Of a stretch of DNA of 17,422 bases, positions 1 to 5,566 are shown piece by piece (positions within the stretch are counted from its first letter, which is position 1; the number at the start of each line of letters is the position of its first letter). This DNA is from Actinomycetota bacterium (lineage in GTDB: Bacteria > Actinomycetota > Thermoleophilia > Solirubrobacterales > 70-9): assembly GCA_018268695.1 (NCBI GenBank), contig JAFDWD010001073.1:1-17422 (forward strand), given 5' to 3'. Made by a program: the position numbers and the translations under genes. The notes beneath the pieces are model-generated. The model ran no database searches, had not been told where the DNA came from, and saw only the letters and a program-made list of their open reading frames with translations.

Positions 1-815
1 CGAAATGCCGGCGGCAGCGTGGCGACGATCGAACGCATGATGCGCAGAGCGTCGGCATCGTCGGCGGCGAGGTGGTCGACGACGCCCGAGGTGCGCGCGT
101 GGAGGACGCCGCCGCCCAGCTCCTCCGCGGTCACCTCCTGCCCGGTCGCCGCCTTCACCAGCGGCGGGCCGCCGAGGAAGATCGTCCCCTGGTCCCGGAC
201 GATGATCGTCTCGTCGCTCATCGCCGGCACGTAGGCGCCGCCCGCCGTGCACGAGCCCAACACCGCGGCGATCTGCGGGATCCCCTGTGCCGACATCGTC
301 GCCTGGTTGAAGAAGATGCGACCGAAGTGCTCCCGATCGGGGAACACCTCGTCCTGCATCGGCAGGAACGCCCCGCCCGAGTCGACCAGGTAGAGGCAGG
401 GGAGCCGGTTCTGCAGCGCCACCTCCTGCGCGCGCAGGTGCTTCTTCACCGTGATCGGGTAGTAGGTGCCGCCTTTGACGGTCGCGTCGTTGGCGACGAC
501 CACGACCTCGCGACCCTCGACCCGGCCGACGCCGGCGATGACCCCGGCGCCGGGGGCGGCACCGTCGTAGAGGCCGTCGGCGGCGAGCGGCGCGAGCTCG
601 AGGAAGGGGCTGCCGGGATCGAGCAGGCGATCGACCCGCTCCCGCGGCAGGAGCTTGCCGCGCTCGGTGTGGCGGGCGCGCGCCTTCTCGCCGCCGCCCG
701 CCGCCGCCCGCGCCAGCCGCTCGCCGAGCTCCGCCGCCAGCCGCCGATGCTCGGCCTCGTTGCGCGCAAAGTCCTCCCCCGCCGGATCGGCGGCACTGCT
801 CAGCACTCGACTCAT
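1..815 (-). CDS. Acyl-CoA (probably methylcrotonyl-CoA) carboxylase beta subunit, carboxyltransferase; 3' part outside window
   Basis: Translation from the ATG at 813-815 gives 271 codons and then leaves the left edge, so about half of a typical ~530-residue carboxyltransferase subunit is present. The protein begins [20 protein letters not shown] and contains family signatures in order: a [22 protein letters not shown] segment, [34 protein letters not shown] and [18 protein letters not shown], typical of the crotonase-fold biotin-dependent carboxyltransferases of the MCC/PCC beta group. The subunit would transfer CO2 from carboxybiotin on the alpha subunit to an acyl-CoA in the cytosol. Its ATG overlaps the TGA of the alpha subunit (ATGA), with a purine-rich GGAGG-type ribosome site just upstream, so translation is probably coupled. 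The methylcrotonyl-CoA substrate is inferred from the adjoining HMG-CoA lyase; a propionyl- or geranyl-CoA substrate cannot be excluded from this half of the protein. Confidence 0.9.
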   Translation of the reverse strand, partial: MSRVLSSAADPAGEDFARNEAEHRRLAAELGERLARAAAGGGEKARARHTERGKLLPRERVDRLLDPGSPFLELAPLAADGLYDGAAPGAGVIAGVGRVEGREVVVVANDATVKGGTYYPITVKKHLRAQEVALQNRLPCLYLVDSGGAFLPMQDEVFPDREHFGRIFFNQATMSAQGIPQIAAVLGSCTAGGAYVPAMSDETIIVRDQGTIFLGGPPLVKAATGQEVTAEELGGGVLHARTSGVVDHLAADDADALRIMRSIVATLPPAF

Positions 816-2764
816 CCGTCCTCCCCCTCCTCGGCCAGCTCGATCAGGACCGCGCCGCGATCGACCTGATCGCCGGCGGCCACAAGCACCTCGGCGACCG
901 ACCCGTCCCGCGGCGCGGCGATCGAGATCTCCATCTTCATCGACTCGAGGACGACCAGCGTCTCCCCGGCCGCAACCGTGTCCCCCGGCTCGACCCGCAA
1001 CTGGACCACGGTCCCCGGCATCGGCGCCTCGAGCGACGCCTCACCCACCCGGGCCGAATCCGCGCCCCCGGCGAGCGCCGAGTACCGCACCGCCCCCACG
1101 TCCCGATCCAAGACCCAAACCGCCCCCCCATCCCGAACCACTCCAGGTTGACGGGCCGATAAGTGCTCCATATCAGCACTAATCGGCCCGTCAACATCGA
1201 GGGTGCCGGACTTGTCGCCGACCTTCCACTCCCAGGCGTCGGTGGTGGCGCGGATCGCCACGTCGAATGGACCGCTCGGGCCTTCCAGGGTTCGGCTCGT
1301 CCAGGCGTTGCCGCCCTGGCGCCAGGCCGTGCGCGTCGACCAGGGGTCGTCGTCCTCGGGCTCGCCGAGCATCGCCACCAGCGCCAGCGCCGCCAGCTCG
1401 GGACCCGGGGCCGGGGCGGCGACCTCGTCGCCGAGGCGCTCGACCAGACCGGTGTCCATGTCGCCCGCCCTTACCTCGGGCCGGGCGAGCAGCGCCCGCA
1501 GGTAGGCGGCGTTCGTGGTCGGCCCGGCGACGACCGTGTCCCCGAGCGCGTGGCGCAGCTTCGCCAGCGCCTCCCCGCGGTCGGCTCCCGCCGCCACGAC
1601 CTTCGCCAGCATCGGGTCGTAATCGGTGCCGATCACGGTCCCCTCCTCGATCCCGCTGTCGACCCGCACGCCGGCCGGCTCACGGTAGGCCACGACCTCG
1701 CCGCTCGACGGCAGGAAGCCCGACGCCGGGTCCTCGGCGTAGAGCCGCGCCTCGACCGCCCAACCGCGCCGGCGCACCTCCTCCTGGGCGAGCGGCAGCG
1801 GCTCGCCCGCCGCCACCCGCAGCTGCAGCGCCACCAGGTCGAGCCCGGTCACCGCCTCGGTCACCGGATGCTCCACCTGCAGGCGCGTGTTGACCTCGAG
1901 GAAGTAGAAGCGCTCCGGGTGGTCGCGCTCGGCGATCAGCTCGACCGTCCCCGCGTTGACGTAGCCCGCATGGCGCGCCAGCGCGACGGCCGCCTCCCCC
2001 ATCCGCTCACGCAGCTCCGGTCCCACCACCGGCGAGGGCGACTCCTCGATCACCTTCTGGTGGCGGCGCTGCAGCGAGCACTCGCGCTCGCCGAGGTGGA
2101 TCGCGTTGCCTTGCGCGTCGGCGATCACCTGCACCTCGAGGTGGCGGGACGGCTCGACGAAGCGTTCGATCAAGAGCCGTTCGTCGCCGAAGGCCGACGC
2201 CGCCTCGCGCCGGGCCGCGCCGAGCGCCTCGGCCAGGTCCTCGCGTCGCGACACCAGCCGCATGCCCTTGCCGCCACCTCCCGCCGCGGCCTTCACCAGC
2301 AGCGGCAGGTCGCCCTCGCCGACCGCCTCCGCGATCTCGGCGTCGCTCAGCTCCTCCCCGCTCCAGCCCGGCAGCGTCGGCATCCCGGCTTCCTCGGCGA
2401 CCGCCCGCGCCCGGCCCTTGTCGCCGAGCAGCGCCATCGCCTCCGGCCCGGGCCCGACGAAGGCGAGCCCCGCCGCGGCGCAGGCGGCGGCGAAGTCGGG
2501 ACGCTCGGAGAGGAAGCCGTAGCCAGGGTGGACGGCGTCGGCCCCGGCGCGGAGCGCCGCGTCGACCACCCGGTCCACCCGCAGGTAGGACTCGCGTGCG
2601 GGCGTCGGCCCGACGTGTACCGCGCGGTCGGCGGCGCGCACGTGCGGCGCGCCCGCGTCAGCATCGGAGAAGATCGCCACCGACTCGACCCCGAGCCGCG
2701 CCAGCGTGCGCTCGATGCGCACCGCGATCTCGCCCCGGTTGGCGATCAGGACGCGCTCGAACAT
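812..2764 (-). CDS. Acyl-CoA (probably methylcrotonyl-CoA) carboxylase alpha subunit: biotin carboxylase plus BCCP
   Basis: This 650-residue protein has the full biotin carboxylase plan. The N-terminal domain begins [17 protein letters not shown], followed by [10 protein letters not shown] near residue 79, the ATP-grasp glycine loop [12 protein letters not shown] near 158-169, [18 protein letters not shown] near 228-245, and [16 protein letters not shown] near 288-303. The C-terminal biotinyl domain has VLESMKMEI, with the biotinylated lysine at about residue 610. It would carboxylate its own biotin with ATP and bicarbonate and pass CO2 to the beta subunit. The gene starts two bases after the HMG-CoA lyase stop and overlaps the beta subunit by ATGA. 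Odd feature: residues 524-540 ([17 protein letters not shown]), between the carboxylase core and the BCCP domain, are encoded by a 49-base near-perfect inverted repeat with codons rare for this genome (TTA, ATT, AGT). Codon use stays atypical for about 20 further codons (GTT, GGG, TTG, GAT). Confidence 0.95.
   Translation of the reverse strand: MFERVLIANRGEIAVRIERTLARLGVESVAIFSDADAGAPHVRAADRAVHVGPTPARESYLRVDRVVDAALRAGADAVHPGYGFLSERPDFAAACAAAGLAFVGPGPEAMALLGDKGRARAVAEEAGMPTLPGWSGEELSDAEIAEAVGEGDLPLLVKAAAGGGGKGMRLVSRREDLAEALGAARREAASAFGDERLLIERFVEPSRHLEVQVIADAQGNAIHLGERECSLQRRHQKVIEESPSPVVGPELRERMGEAAVALARHAGYVNAGTVELIAERDHPERFYFLEVNTRLQVEHPVTEAVTGLDLVALQLRVAAGEPLPLAQEEVRRRGWAVEARLYAEDPASGFLPSSGEVVAYREPAGVRVDSGIEEGTVIGTDYDPMLAKVVAAGADRGEALAKLRHALGDTVVAGPTTNAAYLRALLARPEVRAGDMDTGLVERLGDEVAAPAPGPELAALALVAMLGEPEDDDPWSTRTAWRQGGNAWTSRTLEGPSGPFDVAIRATTDAWEWKVGDKSGTLDVDGPISADMEHLSARQPGVVRDGGAVWVLDRDVGAVRYSALAGGADSARVGEASLEAPMPGTVVQLRVEPGDTVAAGETLVVLESMKMEISIAAPRDGSVAEVLVAAGDQVDRGAVLIELAEEGEDG
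1147..1195. repeat. 49-base near-perfect hairpin inside the carboxylase alpha gene
   Basis: Two 21-base arms (1147-1167 and 1175-1195) are inverted complements except for one A:A mismatch (1161/1181), separated by a 7-base loop CCATATC. The arms begin GTTGACGGGCCGAT on the left and end ATCGGCCCGTCAAC on the right. It keeps the reading frame and encodes residues 524-540, in the linker between the biotin carboxylase and biotinyl domains. Its centre is AT-richer than the surrounding gene. No second copy was seen in this window. It resembles a small inserted palindromic element (the principle of REP, MITE or in-gene palindromic elements), but its family is unknown to me. Confidence 0.85.
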
Positions 2765-2766
2765 GA

Positions 2767-3675
2767 TCAGCGGTGGTGGTCGACCGGGCCGGCGACGATC
2801 GTGTGGGACCCGAGCGGGCGGCCCAGCACCTCCTGGGCGGCGCGCGCGGCGGCGATCAGCTTCTCCAGGTCGATCCCGGTCTCGATGCCCATCTCGTGCA
2901 GCATCGAGACGAGATCCTCGGTGGCGATGTTGCCGGTCGCCCCGGGCGGGACCGGGCAGCCGCCGAGCTCGCCGAAGCTCGACTCGAAGGAGTCGACGCC
3001 GGCGTCGAGCGCGGCGAGCACGTTCGCGAGCCCCTGCCCCCGGGTGTTGTGGAAGTGGGCAGTCAGTTCGACCTCCGGCAGCGCCTCGGCGGCTCGCCTA
3101 AAAAAATCCCTCACCTGCACAGGGTTGGCCATTCCCGTCGTGTCGCCGAAGGCGATCTCCGAGGCGCCGGCGTCGCGCAGCCGCGACGCGATCTCGAATA
3201 CCCGCGCCGGGTCGACGTCCCCCTCGTAGGGGCAGCCGAAGCTGGTCGAGATCACGCCCTCGCAACGGAACCCTGCAGCGGTCGAGCGTCCCAGCACCGC
3301 CTCCAACCCGGCCAGCGACTCCTCCACCGAGCGGTTGACGTTGTGGCGGTTGTGGGACTCCGACGCGGAGAGGAAGACGCTGATCTCGTCGATCTTCTCC
3401 CGGTGCCGCAGCGCCGTCTCGAGCCCACGCTCGTTCGGGACGAGGACCGAGACCGACACCTCCGCCGGGATCCGGACGCGCTCCAGCACCTCCTCGGCGT
3501 CGGCAAGCTGCGGGATCACGTCGGCGCGGACGAAGCTCGTCACCTCCATCCGCCGCACCCCGGTCGCGGCGAGCATCTCGATCAGCCGCACCTTGTCGGC
3601 GGTCGCGATCCGCTCGGGCTCGTTCTGGAAGCCGTCCCGTGGGCCGACCTCCCGGATCTTCACCGCACCGGCCAT
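2767..3675 (-). CDS. Hydroxymethylglutaryl-CoA lyase
   Basis: The 302-residue product starts MAGAVKIREVGPRDGFQNE, the classic N-terminus of HMG-CoA lyase with the Arg-Asp pair of the active site (R13, D14). It continues with EVTSFVR, a HFHNT metal-binding pair (H207, H209), and the catalytic-loop motif GGCPVPPGATGNIATEDLV with the active cysteine at about 240. Family members cleave 3-hydroxy-3-methylglutaryl-CoA to acetyl-CoA and acetoacetate, the last step of leucine degradation. The ATG at 3673-3675 was chosen over an upstream in-frame ATG because homologs start here and it overlaps the dehydrogenase stop by one base (TGATG). The stop is two bases before the carboxylase alpha start. A run of seven T on the coding strand (3100-3106) makes the rare codons TTT-TTT-AGG at residues 191-193. 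Length is normal for the family (about 300). Confidence 0.95.
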   Translation of the reverse strand: MAGAVKIREVGPRDGFQNEPERIATADKVRLIEMLAATGVRRMEVTSFVRADVIPQLADAEEVLERVRIPAEVSVSVLVPNERGLETALRHREKIDEISVFLSASESHNRHNVNRSVEESLAGLEAVLGRSTAAGFRCEGVISTSFGCPYEGDVDPARVFEIASRLRDAGASEIAFGDTTGMANPVQVRDFFRRAAEALPEVELTAHFHNTRGQGLANVLAALDAGVDSFESSFGELGGCPVPPGATGNIATEDLVSMLHEMGIETGIDLEKLIAAARAAQEVLGRPLGSHTIVAGPVDHHR

Positions 3676-4820
3676 CAGCAACCCAGCTGCCGGGCGATCA
3701 CCATCTGCTGGACCTCGTCGGTGCCCTCGCCGATCGTGAGGATCTTCGCGTCGCGGTAGAAGCGGCACACCGGGTACTCCTCGATGAACCCGTAGCCGCC
3801 GTGGATCTGCACCGCCTCCTCGGTCGCGCGGACGGCAAGCCGGCCGGTGATCAGCTTCGCCTGGGCGGCGGTGAGGGTGAACGACTTCTTCGCGTCTTTC
3901 TCCAGCGCCGCCTTATAGGTGAGCAGCCGCGCCGCCTCGATCTGGGCCGAGAGGTCGGCGATCTTCGCCTGGATCGACTGGAACTTGGAGATCGACCGGC
4001 CGAAGGCCTGGCGCTCCTTCGCGTAGGCGATCGCCTCGTCGAGCGCCCCCTGGGCCAGTCCCACGGCCATCGCGGCGACGCCGATCCGCCCGCCGTCGAG
4101 GATGTGGAGGAAGTTCTTGAATCCTTCGCCGCGCCGCCCGAGCAGGTTCTCCTCCGGCACCTTGCAGTCGTCGAAGGAGAGCGGCCGGGTGTCGGAGGCG
4201 TTCCACCCCATCTTCCGGTAGGCCTCGCCGATCTCGTACCCCGGCGTCCCCTTCGGCACGATGATGTTGGAGATCTCCTTGCGCCCGTTCACCTCGCCGG
4301 TCACCGCGGTGATCGAGACGACGCCGGAGATGTCGGTGCCCGCGTTGGTGATGAACTGCTTGGCGCCGTCGATGACCCACTCGCCGTCGGCGAGCTTGGC
4401 GTGGGTGTGGACGTTGCCGGCGTCGGAGCCCGCCTCCGGCTCGGTCAGCCCGAACGACGCCAGCTGCTCTCCCGAGCAGAGGCGCGGCAGCCACTCCGCC
4501 TTCTGCTCCTCGGTCCCCCAGAGGTAGATCGGCATCGTGCCGAGCGAGGTGTGGGCGGCCATCGTGATGCAGACCGACGAGTCGACCCGCGCCAGCTCCT
4601 CCACCGCCAGCGCGTAGGAGAGCGTGTCGGCGCCGCCGCCCCCGTACTCCTCCGGGAACGGGATGCCCATCAGGCCGAGGCCGCCGAGCTTGGCGACGAT
4701 CTCGTAGGGGAAGGACTTGGTGCGGTCGAGCTCCTCGGCCACCGGGGCGACCTCGGCGCGGGCGAAGTCGCGGACGGTGTCCCGGATCAGGCGTTGGTCG
4801 TCGGAGAGATCGAAGTTCAT
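3675..4820 (-). CDS. Acyl-CoA dehydrogenase (short/branched-chain type), first gene of the operon
   Basis: The 381-residue product begins MNFDLSDDQRLIRDTVRDFA and has all acyl-CoA dehydrogenase landmarks: FGLTEPEAGSDAGN (flavin/substrate region), VIDGAKQFITNA, RQAFGRSISKFQSIQ, QIHGGYGFIEEYPVCRFYRD and a C-terminal IGEGTDEVQ. FAD-dependent oxidation of an acyl-CoA to the enoyl-CoA, with electrons to ETF, is expected. The glutamate in EGTDE sits where the catalytic base is found in short- and medium-chain and 2-methylbutyryl/isobutyryl enzymes. Isovaleryl-CoA dehydrogenases instead use a Glu in a LDxER segment; here that segment reads LDGGR. An isovaleryl role is therefore inferred only from the leucine operon; a broad branched-chain enzyme is equally likely. 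An ATG nine bases upstream (4829) is also possible, but TATTAT at 4828-4833 lies exactly seven bases before the chosen ATG, suggesting a leaderless start. A much longer upstream extension is antisense to the TetR gene and is rejected. Confidence 0.93.
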   Translation of the reverse strand: MNFDLSDDQRLIRDTVRDFARAEVAPVAEELDRTKSFPYEIVAKLGGLGLMGIPFPEEYGGGGADTLSYALAVEELARVDSSVCITMAAHTSLGTMPIYLWGTEEQKAEWLPRLCSGEQLASFGLTEPEAGSDAGNVHTHAKLADGEWVIDGAKQFITNAGTDISGVVSITAVTGEVNGRKEISNIIVPKGTPGYEIGEAYRKMGWNASDTRPLSFDDCKVPEENLLGRRGEGFKNFLHILDGGRIGVAAMAVGLAQGALDEAIAYAKERQAFGRSISKFQSIQAKIADLSAQIEAARLLTYKAALEKDAKKSFTLTAAQAKLITGRLAVRATEEAVQIHGGYGFIEEYPVCRFYRDAKILTIGEGTDEVQQMVIARQLGC

Positions 4821-4827
4821 ATCGCGC

Positions 4828-4856
4828 ATAATACCGAGCGGCTGATCGGTTTTCGA
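4828..4856 (-). promoter_or_regulatory. Putative leaderless promoter of the leucine-degradation operon
   Basis: On the minus strand TATTAT (4828-4833) is a good -10 match and ends seven bases before the ATG at 4820, placing the probable transcript start at the A of the start codon. A weak -35 candidate TCGAAA lies at 4851-4856 with a 17-base spacer. No Shine-Dalgarno sequence precedes the ATG. Operator copy A fills the spacer. Confidence 0.5.
4833..4850. promoter_or_regulatory. Putative TetR operator, copy A
   Basis: ACCGAGCGGCTGATCGGT is an imperfect 18-bp dyad with ACCGA/TCGGT outer arms. It lies between the TetR gene and the operon it faces, overlapping the spacer of the inferred operon promoter. 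It matches copy B at 13 of 18 positions, which supports binding by the divergent TetR protein. The assignment is an inference. Confidence 0.55.
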
Positions 4857-4869
4857 GCGATTGCTCGGT
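4852..4869. promoter_or_regulatory. Putative TetR operator, copy B
   Basis: TTCGAGCGATTGCTCGGT is a second 18-bp copy starting 19 bp after copy A. Its core CGAGCGATTGCTCG (4854-4867) is a dyad with five-base outer arms. It overlaps the weak -35 of the operon and lies just upstream of the TetR gene, so one repressor could control both directions. Confidence 0.55.
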
Positions 4870-4889
4870 TTTTGCAAGAGTAGGTCCGC

Positions 4890-5501
4890 GTGCCCGCCAT
4901 CAAGCCACCGACCCGACCCGCCCTCCGCGCCCGCTACGACGAACGCCGCCAGGCCCTGATCGACGCGGCCGCGAAGCTCTTCGCCGAGCGCGGCTACGAG
5001 CAGACCTCGATCGGCGACCTCTCCGAGGCGACCGGGCTCGCGGCGGGTGGCATCTACCACTACACCTCGAGCAAGGAGGACCTGCTGATCGCGATCTGCG
5101 ACGAGCTCCTCGACCCGCTGCTCGAGCAGGCTCGCGCGATCGCCGCCACCGACGCCTCCCCGGAGGACCACCTTCGCGGACTTGTCCGCGCCTGGCTCCT
5201 CCATATCGAGGGCCACATCCCCCACATGCTCGTCTTCGCCCAGACCCGCCACACGATCGAGCGCGAGCCCCGCTGGCGCGCCGTCCGCCGCAAACGCAAA
5301 GCCTTCGAGCAGATCCTCGACTCGGTCCTCGTCGCGGGCGAAGCCGACGGCTCGATGTCCTTCGAGGACCGCGGCCTCGCCCTCCTCGCCCTGCTGGGGA
5401 TGGTGAACTACGCCCCGCAGTGGCTGAAGCCGGGCGGCCGCCGCTCCGCCGAGGAGATCGCCGATGTCTGGTGCGACCTCTTCATCGCCCGCGACGGCTG
5501 A
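4890..5501 (+). CDS. TetR-family transcriptional regulator, likely repressor of the divergent acyl-CoA operon
   Basis: The 203-residue protein has a TetR N-terminal DNA-binding domain at about residues 18-68: LIDAAAKLFAERGYEQTSIGDLSEATGL followed by the recognition helix AAGGIYHYTSSKEDLL. The C-terminal two thirds are helical and hydrophobic, like ligand-binding domains of acyl-CoA- or steroid-CoA-responsive regulators such as KstR2-type proteins. It is divergent from the acyl-CoA dehydrogenase operon, with 69 bases between start codons containing two copies of a dyad. I infer repression of the operon and probably of itself, relieved by a pathway acyl-CoA; the ligand is not visible from the sequence. 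Start is a GTG at 4890 with only a weak AGAG upstream; no better in-frame start is present. Confidence 0.88.
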   Translation: MPAIKPPTRPALRARYDERRQALIDAAAKLFAERGYEQTSIGDLSEATGLAAGGIYHYTSSKEDLLIAICDELLDPLLEQARAIAATDASPEDHLRGLVRAWLLHIEGHIPHMLVFAQTRHTIEREPRWRAVRRKRKAFEQILDSVLVAGEADGSMSFEDRGLALLALLGMVNYAPQWLKPGGRRSAEEIADVWCDLFIARDG

Positions 5502-5534
5502 CGACAGCCTGCAAGACGTCGCCCACGACTCAAC

Positions 5535-5550
5535 CGCCCACGCATGGGCG
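5535..5550. other. Short hairpin after the TetR gene
   Basis: CGCCCA (5535-5540) and TGGGCG (5545-5550) pair around a 4-base loop CGCA, 33 bases after the TetR stop and 16 bases before the ASH-protein ATG. There is no T-tract. It could be a weak terminator or a 5'-leader structure for the next gene. Confidence 0.3.
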
Positions 5551-5566
5551 TGCCGATCAGACGGGA

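Noticed and set aside
1080..1200. Insertion sequence remnant around the in-gene hairpin
   Set aside because: No transposase fragment and no obvious flanking target duplication were seen; only the palindrome and local codon shift are supported.
1163..3229. 688-codon open frame on the plus strand opposite the carboxylase alpha and HMG-CoA lyase genes
   Set aside because: It spans two well-defined genes on the other strand, has no recognisable domain and an Arg/His/Leu-rich composition typical of antisense frames.
5420..5566. Upstream extension of the ASH protein within the TetR 3' end
   Set aside because: It would place 49 Arg-rich residues before a clear signal peptide and overlaps the TetR coding region in another frame.
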